Counted from the first letter of the stretch, positions 41,784 through 51,343 are shown. The stretch is DNA of 59,056 nt from Pseudomonadota bacterium (GCA_023404705.1 JAEYAU010000136.1:1-59056), one strand, 5' to 3'. A program made the numbers and translations. Notes: generated by a model not told the origin, from the sequence alone.

Positions 41784-42743
41784 ATGCGACACGCCCTCGC
41801 TCTCTCGCTCGCGCTTGTCACTCTCCTGCCGTCTCCGCTGCGGGCCGAGGACTATCCGGCGCGCACCATCAAGCTGCTGGTCGGCGCGCCGCCCGGCGGC
41901 ACCACCGACACGATCGCGCGCGCCATCGCGGCGCCGATGGCGGCGGCGCTGAAGCAGACCGTGATCGTCGAGAACCGGCCCGGCGCCGGCGGTAATCTCG
42001 CGGCCGACATGGTCGCGAAATCGGCGCCGGACGGCTACACATTGCTGGTCAGCTTCTCGAGCCACACCATCAACGCCTCGCTCTATCCGAAGCTGCCCTA
42101 TGATCCGGTCAACGACTTCACGCCGATCACCAAACTCGCGACCGTGCCGAGCCTGCTGGTCGGCCACCCCAAGCTGCCGGCGCAGGATCTCGCTGCGCTG
42201 ATCGCGCTCGCGAAGGCCCAGCCCGAGAAGCTCACCATCGGCATCGGCGGCATCGGCTCGTCGCTGCATCTCGCGGGCGAGCAGCTCAAGCTCACGACCG
42301 GCATCCGCCTGCTCAACGTGCCGTACAAGGGCACCGCGCCGGCGCTCACCGACCTGATCGGCGGGCAGCTCGATCTCATGTTCGTCAGCCTGGTCACGGG
42401 CGCCGAGCAGGTGCGCGGCGGCAAGCTGCGCGCCTATGGCGTCACCAGCGCGCAGCGCCAACCCGCCTTCCCGGATTTACCGGCGATCGGCGAGACCGTG
42501 CCGGGCTTCGAGTCGACCGCATGGTTCGGCGTGTTCGGCCCAGCGAAGCTGCCGGACGCCATCACCGAGAAGCTGAGCGCCGTCATCGTCGCCGCTCTCG
42601 CCGAGCCGGAGCTGCGCGAAAGGCTGAAGGCCGAGGGCGCGACACCGGTCGGCGACACGCCTGCCGCCTTCGCGGCCTTCGTGCGCCAGGACATCGCGCG
42701 CTGGGCGCCGATCGTGAAGGCCTCGGGAGCGACGCCGAACTGA
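41784..42743 (+). CDS. Bug/TctC-family extracytoplasmic binding protein
   Basis: A 319-residue periplasmic binding protein of the tripartite tricarboxylate (TctC/Bug) type, with a Sec signal (ALALSLALVTLLPSPLRA), then YPARTIKLLVGAPPGGTTDTIARAI, VENRPGAGGNLAADMVAKSAPDGYT and PYDPVNDFTPITKLA. I chose 41784 because AAGGAG lies six bases upstream; an ATG at 41778 is too close to it. The matching TctA/TctB membrane proteins are absent, as is common for Bug proteins. It ends the first Liv operon. Confidence 0.9.
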   Translation: MRHALALSLALVTLLPSPLRAEDYPARTIKLLVGAPPGGTTDTIARAIAAPMAAALKQTVIVENRPGAGGNLAADMVAKSAPDGYTLLVSFSSHTINASLYPKLPYDPVNDFTPITKLATVPSLLVGHPKLPAQDLAALIALAKAQPEKLTIGIGGIGSSLHLAGEQLKLTTGIRLLNVPYKGTAPALTDLIGGQLDLMFVSLVTGAEQVRGGKLRAYGVTSAQRQPAFPDLPAIGETVPGFESTAWFGVFGPAKLPDAITEKLSAVIVAALAEPELRERLKAEGATPVGDTPAAFAAFVRQDIARWAPIVKASGATPN

Positions 42744-42956
42744 GGCGCCTCATCTTCCCTCAGTTCGTTCCTCGAAACGCGAGCGCCCGGATCAGTATTC
42801 GGCTGCGCGAGCCATGCGATTGCGTCAGGATCGCGATCACTTCGACGCATTGATCGCGCTTGGCGACTTGCGCCACTATGGGGGTTCGGAGGCCGACGAG
42901 GTGGCTCCACTTCGCGGAACAATGACAAGCTCGGCATCGAGCACGGAGGAGGCGTC

Positions 42957-44258
42957 ATGAGAGCGTTAGCGTGGATTGCATCGACGGTCGCTGCCCTGGC
43001 GCTGGGCGCGCCGGCGCAGGCGCAGGACAAGCCGTCCGAAATCAAGATCGCGATCACGACCTTCCTGTCGGGTCCGGCGTCGGTGTTCGGCGTGCCGGGC
43101 AAGAACGCGGCCGAGATGATCGCCGACGACATCAACCGGAAGGGCGGCATCAATGGCGTACCCGTGAAGCTGATCTTCATCGACGAGGGCGCGGGCGGCG
43201 AGGCGCTGGTCTCCAATTATCGCCGGGCCGTGCAGGACGAGAAGGCGGACGTGACCTTCGCGTCGATCTCCTCGGGCAGCTGCGGACAGCTCGTGCCGCT
43301 CGCCGAGGACCTCAAGGTCCTCAACCTGATGTGGGACTGCGGCGCCTCGTCGATCCTGGAGGCGAAGAAGTATCGCTACAGCTTCCGCACGCAAGCGAAC
43401 GCGACGCAGGAGATGATGGCGGTCCTGCTCTATCTCCTGAAGACCAAGCCCGACTTCAAGAGCATCGCGGTGGTGAACCAGGACTACGCCTGGGGTCGCG
43501 AGAGCTGGGACATTTTCTCGACCGCGCTGAAGGCGCTGAAGCCCGACGTGAAGGTGGTCGGCGAGTTTTTCCCGAAATTCGGCGCACCGGACTATTCGAC
43601 CGAGGTCTCGCGCCTGCTGGCGCTGCGGCCGGACGTCGTCTTCACGACCTCATGGGGCGGCGATCTCGACACGCTGGTGCGGCAGGCCGGGCAGCGCGGG
43701 CTGCTGCGGCAGTCGCTGTTCGTGCTCGCGATCGGCGAGACCTCGCTGCAACGGCTCGGCAAGGATGTGCCGGAAGGGCTGATCGTCGGCGCCCGCGGCG
43801 ACCACTGGTTCCTGCATCCCGAGATGAAGGGCAAGCCGGAGTTCAAGGCCTTCAACGAGGCCTTCAAGGCGAAGACCGGCGCATGGCCGATCTATCCGGT
43901 TTACCACATGGCGCAGGCCTTCGCGGCGCTGCAGGCCGCCTATGACAAGGCCGGCAAGGCCGCGGGCGGCAAGTGGCCGACGCGGGAGCAGGTGATCGAC
44001 GCCATGTCGGGTGTAACCTTCACGGCCTGGGGACGTCCCGTGACGCTGCGGCCAGAGGACAACCAGGGCGTCGAGGCGCAGCTCGTCGGCACCACCAAGA
44101 AAGCCGACGGCTACGACTTCATGGTGCTCGACAACATGATGATCTTCGACTCGGCCAAGATCATGAATCCGCCCGGACAGAGCACGGGTGACTGGCTAAA
44201 GACGCTGAAGCCGGACATCCTCAAGATCGAGGCGCAGACGTTCAAGCACGGCGGCTGA
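42957..44258 (+). CDS. Liv-type ABC transporter substrate-binding protein, operon 2
   Basis: A 433-residue periplasmic type-I binding protein with a Sec signal (MRALAWIASTVAALALGAPAQAQ). The mature part opens EIKIAITTFLSGPASVFGVPGKNAAEMI and contains GGINGVPVKLIFIDEGAGGE. It is longer than a typical LivK and resembles the amide/aromatic-acid group. First gene of the second importer operon; a 213-base gap separates it from the Bug gene, and I see no distinct regulatory site in that gap. Confidence 0.9.
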   Translation: MRALAWIASTVAALALGAPAQAQDKPSEIKIAITTFLSGPASVFGVPGKNAAEMIADDINRKGGINGVPVKLIFIDEGAGGEALVSNYRRAVQDEKADVTFASISSGSCGQLVPLAEDLKVLNLMWDCGASSILEAKKYRYSFRTQANATQEMMAVLLYLLKTKPDFKSIAVVNQDYAWGRESWDIFSTALKALKPDVKVVGEFFPKFGAPDYSTEVSRLLALRPDVVFTTSWGGDLDTLVRQAGQRGLLRQSLFVLAIGETSLQRLGKDVPEGLIVGARGDHWFLHPEMKGKPEFKAFNEAFKAKTGAWPIYPVYHMAQAFAALQAAYDKAGKAAGGKWPTREQVIDAMSGVTFTAWGRPVTLRPEDNQGVEAQLVGTTKKADGYDFMVLDNMMIFDSAKIMNPPGQSTGDWLKTLKPDILKIEAQTFKHGG

Positions 44259-44283
44259 GCCCGACGGGCCGTTCGCAACACGA

Positions 44284-44313
44284 GCAGGCGGCGCGCGTAG
44301 TCGCGCCTCCTGC
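44284..44313. terminator. Strong intercistronic hairpin after the binding-protein gene
   Basis: GCAGG-C-GGCGCG, loop CGTAGT, CGCGCC-T-CCTGC: an 11-bp stem with one internal mismatch and no T-tract. It sits in the 93-base gap between the binding-protein gene and the first permease. Such hairpins usually stabilise the upstream message or attenuate read-through, so that binding protein exceeds permease (family knowledge; inference here). Confidence 0.55.
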
Positions 44314-44351
44314 CCGCCATTCCCCTTCATCAAAGAGCGGGACCGACATCG

Positions 44352-45251
44352 ATGGATGCAACCATCGTGATCCTCGCGACGCTGGATGGGCTCTCCTACG
44401 CGGCCCTGGTCTTTCTGGTGTCGGTCGGCCTGAGCCTGATCTTCGGCGTGATGAACATCGTCAACGTCGCGCATGGCAGTCTCTATGCCTACGGCGCTTA
44501 CGTGGCGGCCACGGTCGGGATCCTGGTCGCGCCGATCTCGCCCTGGCTCACCTATCCGGGGCTTCTCCTCGCCGCGATCGGCGTCGGCGCCATCATCGGC
44601 GGCCTGCTCGAGCGCTTCCTGCTGCGGCTGGTCTACGGCAAGGACGAGGAGCTGCAGCTCCTGATCACCTTCGCGGTGTTCATGATCCTCGACAACCTGC
44701 AGCGCATGATCTGGGGCGTGCAGCCCATCTACGCGGCGCAGCCGCTGACGCTGCTGCCGAACATCACGGTGTTCGGCGTCGGCTACACGTCGTACCAGAC
44801 GCTGCTGCTGCCGGGCGTCGCGCTGCTGACACTGTTCGGCTTGCGCTACTTCCTGCGTCACACGCTGGCGGGCTCCGTCATCCTCGCGGTCACAGAGGAC
44901 CGCGAAGCCGCCACCGCGATCGGGATCGACCCGAAACGCGTGTTCCTCGTCACCTTCATCATCGGCGCCATCCTGGCCGCGCTTGGCGGCGCCCTCGCCT
45001 CGCCGACCACGTCGCTGCTGCCGGGCATCGGCACCGACATGATCGTGCTGTCTTTCGCGGTCGCGGCGACCGCCGGCCTCGGCCAGATCGAAGGGGCAGC
45101 GGTCGCCGCGCTGATGATCGGCCTCGCGCGCGCGCTCGCGATCTACACCTATCCGGAGTTCGAGGTGCTGGTCCCCTACCTCATCATGGTGGTCGTGCTG
45201 CTGGTGCGGCCGCAGGGGCTGTTCGGCAAGACGCTGACGCGAAGGATCTGA
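44352..45251 (+). CDS. Liv-type ABC transporter permease (LivH-like), operon 2
   Basis: A 299-residue permease. GLSLIFGVMNIVNVAHGSLYAYGAY is the classical LivH N-terminal signature; SVILAVTEDREAATAIGIDPKRV is the coupling loop. It is followed three bases later by the LivM-like gene. Confidence 0.93.
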   Translation: MDATIVILATLDGLSYAALVFLVSVGLSLIFGVMNIVNVAHGSLYAYGAYVAATVGILVAPISPWLTYPGLLLAAIGVGAIIGGLLERFLLRLVYGKDEELQLLITFAVFMILDNLQRMIWGVQPIYAAQPLTLLPNITVFGVGYTSYQTLLLPGVALLTLFGLRYFLRHTLAGSVILAVTEDREAATAIGIDPKRVFLVTFIIGAILAALGGALASPTTSLLPGIGTDMIVLSFAVAATAGLGQIEGAAVAALMIGLARALAIYTYPEFEVLVPYLIMVVVLLVRPQGLFGKTLTRRI

Positions 45252-45254
45252 CGC

Positions 45255-46217
45255 ATGCACCTGCGCACCTCTCCTTTGACGCTCGGCATTGTCGGATTGG
45301 GCGTCGCCGTCATGGCGGTCTCGCCTTTGATCTCGCCGAGCCTGCCGACGCTGTTCGCCCTTGTTTTGGCCAAGGGCATCGTCGTGCTCGGCATCATCAT
45401 CCTGCTGCAGGCCGGCCAGGTCTCATTCGGCCACGCCATGTTCTTCGGCGTCGGCGCCTATGCGGTCGCCTTCTGGGGCAAATATCTGGGCCCGAGCGAC
45501 ATGGCCTTGTACCTGGTGCTCGGCACCCTGGCAGGCGCCCTGTCCGGCGTCGTGGTCGGACTGTTCGTCGTGCGCTACCGCCAGATCTTCTTCGGCATGC
45601 TCAACCTCGCCTTCTCGATGGTGCTGTGGTCGCTGCTCGAGAAGATGTTCCACATTACCAATGGAGCGGACGGCATCCGCGTGCCGCGGCCGACTATGTT
45701 CGGCATGGTGCTGACGCCGGACGGCTTCTCGACCGCGATCCTCTATCTCACGTTGGGACTGGCGCTGGTCGCAACACTGCTGGTGCAGCGTTATCTCGCG
45801 AGCCCGCTCGGACACATGCTGCGCGCCATCAAGAGCAACGAGACGCGGCTCGAATATCTCGGCGTCTCGGCGCGGCGTGTTCTGCTCATCGGCTATGTGA
45901 TCTCGGCGGCGCTCGGCGGGCTCGGCGGCAGCCTGGTCGCGGTCGTGCAGCAGATCGCGACTCCCGAATTCGCCTATTGGACCAAGTCGGGCGAGTTCGT
46001 CTTCATCGCGATCCTGGGCGGCGCCGGCAACGCGCTCGGCGCCTTCGCGGGCTCGCTGGTGTTCGAGTTCGTGCGCTTCTATGCCTCCGCGCAGGTCGCC
46101 GATGCCTGGCAGCTCATTCTCGGCGTCGTGCTGATCGCCATCATCCTGTTCGCGCCGAGCGGGTTGATCGGTCTCATCCGGGCGCGCGGTGCGGTTGCCA
46201 AGGGACGGATCGTCTGA
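45255..46217 (+). CDS. Liv-type ABC transporter permease (LivM-like), operon 2
   Basis: A 320-residue permease. LLQAGQVSFGHAMFFGVGAYAVA is the LivM signature; GHMLRAIKSNETRLEYLGVSARRV the coupling loop; GGAGNALGAFAGSLVFEFVR the C-terminal motif. The stop overlaps the next start by one base (TGATG). Confidence 0.93.
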   Translation: MHLRTSPLTLGIVGLGVAVMAVSPLISPSLPTLFALVLAKGIVVLGIIILLQAGQVSFGHAMFFGVGAYAVAFWGKYLGPSDMALYLVLGTLAGALSGVVVGLFVVRYRQIFFGMLNLAFSMVLWSLLEKMFHITNGADGIRVPRPTMFGMVLTPDGFSTAILYLTLGLALVATLLVQRYLASPLGHMLRAIKSNETRLEYLGVSARRVLLIGYVISAALGGLGGSLVAVVQQIATPEFAYWTKSGEFVFIAILGGAGNALGAFAGSLVFEFVRFYASAQVADAWQLILGVVLIAIILFAPSGLIGLIRARGAVAKGRIV

Positions 46218-46975
46218 TGCTGGACACCTCCTCGCCATCGGTGCTGCTGCGGGCGCGCGGGCTCGTCATCCGCTTCGGGGGCGTGGTCGCGGCCGACGGC
46301 ATCGATCTCGACATCGTCGAGCGCGAGCATCTGGCGATCATCGGCCCGAACGGCGCCGGCAAGACCACCTTTCTCAACATCGCGACCGGCTATCTGCGCC
46401 CGCAGGCCGGCAGCGTCGAATTCCTGGGGCACGACATCACGGCGCACCCGCCGCGCGAGATCACGCGACTCGGCATCGCCCGCGCGTTCCAGATCCCGCA
46501 GCTGTTCCTCGATCATACGGTGATCGAGAGCGTGCTGATCGCGGCGGCTGCGCGCGAGCGCCGTTTCGCCGGCACACGCCGGCTCGATGCCCTCCCGGAA
46601 TACGACGAGATGATGCGGCTGCTTGATCTGGTCGGGCAGCGAGACGTCGCGCATCAGAAGACGCGGACGCTGCCCGAGGGCCGCCGCAAGCTGGTCGATA
46701 TCGCGATGGCGCTCGCGCTCAAGCCGAAGCTGATCCTGATGGACGAGCCCACCTCGGGCGTCGCCTCCTCGGAGAAGTTCGCCATCATGGACCTGCTGGT
46801 CGCGGCGCTCGATACGCAGGGGGTGACCTCCGTGTTCGTCGAGCACGACATGGACGTCGTGGAACGCTATGCGGACCGCGTCGCGGTGTGGAGCGCCGGC
46901 AAGATCCAGGTCGCGGGACCGCCCGCCGAGGTGCTGAAGTCGCCTGAGGTCATCAGTCAGGTCGTGGGAATCTGA
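46217..46975 (+). CDS. Liv-type ABC transporter ATPase (LivG-like), operon 2
   Basis: A 252-residue ATPase. Walker A GPNGAGKTT (residues 43-51), GIARAFQIPQLFLDHTVIESV, Walker B LILMDEPTSGVAS and H-loop VEHDMD are normal. The ABC signature reads LPEGRRKLVDIAMAL at residues 152-166, in place of LSGGQ or the LivG-type LPYGDQR; only the Gly at position four is kept. Otherwise intact and in a complete operon, so it is probably functional. Confidence 0.9.
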   Translation: MLDTSSPSVLLRARGLVIRFGGVVAADGIDLDIVEREHLAIIGPNGAGKTTFLNIATGYLRPQAGSVEFLGHDITAHPPREITRLGIARAFQIPQLFLDHTVIESVLIAAAARERRFAGTRRLDALPEYDEMMRLLDLVGQRDVAHQKTRTLPEGRRKLVDIAMALALKPKLILMDEPTSGVASSEKFAIMDLLVAALDTQGVTSVFVEHDMDVVERYADRVAVWSAGKIQVAGPPAEVLKSPEVISQVVGI

Positions 46976-46977
46976 CC

Positions 46978-47631
46978 ATGCTGTCGTTCCACAATGTCAG
47001 CGTCGGGGTCGCGGGTGTCGATGTGCTGCGAGGCGTCACCTTCGCGCTCGCGGAAGGCTCGACCGCGGCGCTGATCGGCCGCAACGGCGCCGGCAAGACG
47101 ACGACGGTGCGGACCGTGATGGGCTTCACGGTCTCGACCGGTTCGATCCGGTTCGGTGACATGGATCTCGGAACGGTCGCGCCGCACAAGCGGCCGGGCC
47201 TCGGCATCGGCTATGCACCGGAGGATCGCCGGCTGTTCTCGGCCTTCACGGTCGAGGAGAACATCCTGCTGCCGGCGCGCGTCGGCGCCCTCGATCAGGC
47301 GGAAACGCAGCGCCGGCTCGACCGCATCTACGCCATCATGCCTGAGCTCGCCGAGCTGAAGGCGCGGCCCGCCGGCTCGGTCTCGGGCGGACAAGGCAAG
47401 ATGGTCGCGCTCGGACGGGCGCTGATGCTCGGGACCAAGCTCGTCATGCTGGACGAGCCGTTCCAGGGCCTCGCCCCGGTGCTGGCGCAGCGCTATGCCG
47501 AAGCGCTCAAGCGGCTGCGGGCGCAGGATTCGACGATCACGCTGCTGATCACCGAGTCCAATCCGAAGCTTCTGACCGCATTCGCCGACGTGACGCTCAC
47601 GATCGAACGGGGCGAGATCTCGATCGCCTAG
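46978..47631 (+). CDS. Liv-type ABC transporter ATPase (LivF-like), operon 2
   Basis: A 217-residue ATPase, slightly short for LivF. Walker A GRNGAGKTT, GIGYAPEDRRLFSAFTVEENI, signature VSGGQGKMVALGRAL and Walker B LVMLDEPFQGLAP are present. The usual H-loop region reads LLITESNPKLL, with no clear histidine. Last gene of the second importer. Confidence 0.9.
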   Translation: MLSFHNVSVGVAGVDVLRGVTFALAEGSTAALIGRNGAGKTTTVRTVMGFTVSTGSIRFGDMDLGTVAPHKRPGLGIGYAPEDRRLFSAFTVEENILLPARVGALDQAETQRRLDRIYAIMPELAELKARPAGSVSGGQGKMVALGRALMLGTKLVMLDEPFQGLAPVLAQRYAEALKRLRAQDSTITLLITESNPKLLTAFADVTLTIERGEISIA

Positions 47632-47699
47632 CCGAGAACGGAGCAACGTGTCCGGTGCGACGCCGAGAGGGGCTGGCGCACGCCTCGCCGCGGCCAGAA

Positions 47700-48722
47700 C
47701 TATCCGCAGCTGTACTTGTCATCTTGTGCGTCGTGGCCCTGACCCGTCGTCAGACCGAGCGGCACCGCGTGGGTGCTGATGAAGCCTGCGAGCTCTTCCC
47801 CGTAATAGAGAGTCCAAAAATGGCAGTGCTCGCTCGGCGTGCGAGCGTCCTTCCGCCGAGTCACCAGCGCAGCCCGCTTGATGGGCCCGTCGGTGTGGCT
47901 ATAGGCAGCGAAAACGGGAGCGCAGAAGTTACCCGGGAAGTCGCGGTCGGCGGCGGCGAGTTGCGCCGCGGAGCCGGCCGGTTGGCGTGCCCAGGCGCTT
48001 CGCACCGGCTCAACACGGGACGGATCGAGCTTCGAGAGCTTGTAGAGCTGCGCGCTCAAACGGCGCCGCGCTGCTTCGGGATTGCCGGCCGCCTCCAGAT
48101 CCACGCCTTTGAGATAGTCCGGCTTGACGACCAGCTCCTGGAGCTTCCGCGCCCAGTCAGCCGCGCTCTTGTCGGTATAGAAGGCCATGCGGGAACGGTT
48201 CGGACCGCGCTGCACGGCGAACAGCTGGTCATAGATCCGATCGGATTCAGCCCGCGCCTGCCGGCTTCCCAGCAGCTGCGCGAGGTAGTTCGAGACACGG
48301 CTCGCATCGACCGTGCGGTTGAACCCGTGATCGCCGATTCCCGTGATGCTCCTGCACGCCAGCGTGACGGCGAGCCGGTGATAGAAATCGCGGTCGGGAC
48401 CGAGATCCGTATAGCCGCGCTTCTGCGCGTCTTCCTGCTCGGCGGCCACCGCGTTTGCCCCCAGATGCGCGTCGAAGAAAGGCGCGACCGCCGGGGCCTT
48501 GCGAACGCGGTAGAACATGATGGTGCTCATGTTCGAGAGCATGGTCTTGCGATCGCCATCCGTGATGGCCTCGAGATCCTCGAGGCTGGCAATGGCCATG
48601 GACGGCATGCCCCAGGGGACATCCTGCCCGCCTTGCGCAACCGCGGTCCGAGCCGAAGGAAGCGGGCCGACCGCGAGGAGGCTCAGACCTCCCCGCACGA
48701 AGCTTTGGCGTGATATCCGCAT
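47700..48722 (-). CDS. Exported protein of unknown family
   Basis: A 340-residue protein. The N-terminus RISRQSFVRGGLSLLAVGPLP looks like a Tat signal but has RQ in place of RR, so the route (Tat or Sec) is uncertain; cleavage is likely near TAVAQ. The mature part has no motif I recognise; it is rich in Arg/Asp with a conserved-looking SEHCHFWTLYYGEELAGF near the C-terminus. Its ATG follows the stop of the 851-residue gene by one base, so the two are translated together and probably work together. Confidence 0.75.
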   Translation of the reverse strand: MRISRQSFVRGGLSLLAVGPLPSARTAVAQGGQDVPWGMPSMAIASLEDLEAITDGDRKTMLSNMSTIMFYRVRKAPAVAPFFDAHLGANAVAAEQEDAQKRGYTDLGPDRDFYHRLAVTLACRSITGIGDHGFNRTVDASRVSNYLAQLLGSRQARAESDRIYDQLFAVQRGPNRSRMAFYTDKSAADWARKLQELVVKPDYLKGVDLEAAGNPEAARRRLSAQLYKLSKLDPSRVEPVRSAWARQPAGSAAQLAAADRDFPGNFCAPVFAAYSHTDGPIKRAALVTRRKDARTPSEHCHFWTLYYGEELAGFISTHAVPLGLTTGQGHDAQDDKYSCG

Positions 48723-48723
48723 G

Positions 48724-51279
48724 TCACGCCACCAACGCTCGCGGCGGCGTCTGCGCGTTCTTCATCGCCGCCATCCAGGTGTACCAGCCCGAGTCCGGCG
48801 CCGCCGTGCTGTCGAGCGTCTTGCGGCCGCGCTCGTCCATGTACTTGTCGGCCGGGCGTTCCGGCTCCGGCTGCGGCAGGAATGCCGCGACGATCGCGAG
48901 GATCACGCCCGCGACCGCGCCGAACGGACCGAGCACCGCCATCGCGCATTCGCTCGCCACCATCGTGGCAATCGCGCCCACGAGGGCGAGCGCGTTCGCG
49001 GTCAGCATCATGGTGTCGACGATCTTCTGGGCATCGGTGCTCGACCCGTGAAAGTCCTCGTACACCTTGTAGGCCGAGAAGCCGACTGCGGCCGCCGCCG
49101 CCACGACGGCGAAGCCCTTCATGAAGGTGGAGCCCTCCTCGAACAGATCGAAGAAGGTCGACTTGCGCGCCGCCACGCCCTCCTCCAGGGCATCGCCGCA
49201 CCAGCCCATGGAGTTGGAGAAGAAGTCTTCTCCGGCCGGAACGTCCTTGAACAAGTTCTCGGCGATGTCGTCGGCGAGCCCCTGAAACTCCTCCGGCAGA
49301 TTGGCGAGGCGCGCGACCACGTCAGTGAGGGCCAGATCGGTCACGAGGCTGCACAGATCGACGCCGAGCTCGACCACGCCGATGACATTCTGTGCCTTCG
49401 CGGCATCGCTCAGGCTGGCCCATCCCTTGAACGCCCCGATGACCTGGATGACGCCGTAACAGAAGCCGCCGACCACCAGCAGCTTGGCAATGCGACCGGG
49501 CCACTTGCTCTGTCCCGCCCAAGCCTGCAGCTTGGCGAGCAGGTTCGAGCCCTGCATGGTGGCGACCTGCTCGCCCAGCTCGGCGCCCAACGCGACGAAG
49601 CCGCCAGCCTTGTTCTGCGCCTCGAAGAGCTCGTCATTGAGCTCCTGCAGCGCCGCCTTCTGGCCCGGGTCGAGCGGCGGCTGAAGGTTCGGATCCTGCA
49701 GCCGCTCGGCAATCTCGGTCGAGAGATCCTGTAGCCACTGACCGAGGAACTGCTTGAGCGAGGTGACGGCCGTATCGCTCGTCAGGTCGGTCGACAGATT
49801 GAACTGCTCGACGAGCTTGGACGTGATCTTGGAGTGATAGAGCGTGCCGTAGTTGCACTTCTGCTGGCCCAGAGTCTGGTCCAGCGCCGGCGAGAGCGCG
49901 GTGAGGAGCTCGGCATTGCGGTTGATCTGGTCCATGTGCCAGCCGCTGCCGATGAAGGCGAGACATGCCTGCTCCAGGGCGGCCTTTGTGCTCAGCGCCT
50001 CATAGAGCCGCTTGGCCCACGCGCCGCCGCCCGCATCCACATACTGTTTGATGCGGGGACAGGCCTCCTCATAGGCGAGCTGCGTGATGCGGTAGCTCTG
50101 CTCGTAATAGCCATCCTCCTTGTTCACGTTCGTGTTCCAGAAGCAGGTGAGCTTGTCCTGCTCGGATTGGCTCAAGGGCGTGGAGAAGCCGCCCGCCGCT
50201 TTGCTGACGCCGCCCAGCTGCTGCAGCAGGTAACGATCGGCCAGCCGGTTTTCGTAGAGCGCGGCGTGCTCCTGATAGGCGGCCTTCTCAATGTCAGTCA
50301 GCAGCGGCTTGACGGCCGAGGTCAGCTGCTCGCGCCAGCTGTCGTCCATGCCGTAGACGACAAAGTCATTGAACTTCTTCTTGGCGATGCCTGCGGCGGC
50401 AGCCGTGTTCTGGGACATCAGATCGGCGAGGCTCATCGGCGGGTCGTCCGCCGCCGAAATGGCGAGCGCCTCCGCGGCGGCACGGATGCGTGCGGCGGCC
50501 GCCGCATCATGCCCGCGCCAGCGGAGCTTCGTCGCCGTCGTGCCCGGCGGCACCAGCGGCGTCATCTCGCCCGTGAAGCTCGCGCCGTCGAAGGCGAGCG
50601 TGACCTGGCCCTGTTGCGGCACCGGATACTCGGCCTTGGCGAAGATGCCCGCAAGGTAAGCCGGGGTCGAGACATAGAAGGAGACGCTCGACACGCCCGG
50701 TTGGGTCGGGAGCACGCCCATTTGGATCTCGTGCCCGTCGATCGCGGCCGAGGGAACCGGAAGCTTTCCCGTGGCGAATGTCACGCTGATGCTCAGCGGC
50801 GGACCGGGCTTCCAGACTTCGGGCGCGCCGGGCTCGGTGCCGCAGACTTCGGTCACGAAGTCGGTGGTCTCCACCTCGAGGTTGACGAAGCTGTGCACCG
50901 CCGAGCCCGCGTCGGGACCTTCGGCGATGAATCCGGAGAGGATGGTGCCGCCGGCGAGCGCGTTGAGAGAGCCGCCGCGATAGCCGTCCGGGCCTTGCTC
51001 GCTCCAGCTGATGCCGGATGACGCGAAGCGAGGCCGGCGGACGCGATATCCGTTCGCGATCACGACACCGGCGTGGATCTGAACCTTGTGGTTACCCACG
51101 CGCGCCGCATAGGCCGCACTCAGCCTGGCGGCCGGCGCGATGCAGGGCGTGGCCGCCGCATCATGCAGGTGCGCCGTCAGACACGGCAGATGCGGCGCCG
51201 CGGAAGCAGCTCCGCCGGTCCCTGTGCTTTGGACCGCGATGATGTGTGCGCGCGCAGCTGAGTTGGATTCGAAACCCAT
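48724..51279 (-). CDS. Large protein of unknown family with hydrophobic C-terminal third
   Basis: An 851-residue protein that I cannot place in a family. The first 60 residues are Ala/His-rich without a classical signal peptide. Residues 65-255 are beta-rich (VQIHAGVVIANGYRV, SFYVSTPAYLAGIF). Residues 260-590 are mostly helical, with FVVYGMDDSWREQL at 306-319 and a Tyr/Cys-rich block at 379-412. Hydrophobic stretches lie near 597-617, 632-655, 721-739, 756-773 and 778-801, followed by a Pro/Glu tail. Soluble front and hydrophobic back is seen in pore-forming or membrane-inserting proteins, but this is only an analogy. SD GGAGG five bases upstream. Divergent from an AraC regulator. Confidence 0.8.
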   Translation of the reverse strand: MGFESNSAARAHIIAVQSTGTGGAASAAPHLPCLTAHLHDAAATPCIAPAARLSAAYAARVGNHKVQIHAGVVIANGYRVRRPRFASSGISWSEQGPDGYRGGSLNALAGGTILSGFIAEGPDAGSAVHSFVNLEVETTDFVTEVCGTEPGAPEVWKPGPPLSISVTFATGKLPVPSAAIDGHEIQMGVLPTQPGVSSVSFYVSTPAYLAGIFAKAEYPVPQQGQVTLAFDGASFTGEMTPLVPPGTTATKLRWRGHDAAAAARIRAAAEALAISAADDPPMSLADLMSQNTAAAAGIAKKKFNDFVVYGMDDSWREQLTSAVKPLLTDIEKAAYQEHAALYENRLADRYLLQQLGGVSKAAGGFSTPLSQSEQDKLTCFWNTNVNKEDGYYEQSYRITQLAYEEACPRIKQYVDAGGGAWAKRLYEALSTKAALEQACLAFIGSGWHMDQINRNAELLTALSPALDQTLGQQKCNYGTLYHSKITSKLVEQFNLSTDLTSDTAVTSLKQFLGQWLQDLSTEIAERLQDPNLQPPLDPGQKAALQELNDELFEAQNKAGGFVALGAELGEQVATMQGSNLLAKLQAWAGQSKWPGRIAKLLVVGGFCYGVIQVIGAFKGWASLSDAAKAQNVIGVVELGVDLCSLVTDLALTDVVARLANLPEEFQGLADDIAENLFKDVPAGEDFFSNSMGWCGDALEEGVAARKSTFFDLFEEGSTFMKGFAVVAAAAAVGFSAYKVYEDFHGSSTDAQKIVDTMMLTANALALVGAIATMVASECAMAVLGPFGAVAGVILAIVAAFLPQPEPERPADKYMDERGRKTLDSTAAPDSGWYTWMAAMKNAQTPPRALVA

Positions 51280-51343
51280 GTCCGCCTCCCCTGACCCTCA
51301 TGGTCTTCGCGATCATCTTCGGAGCGCGCACGCCGCCACGCCA

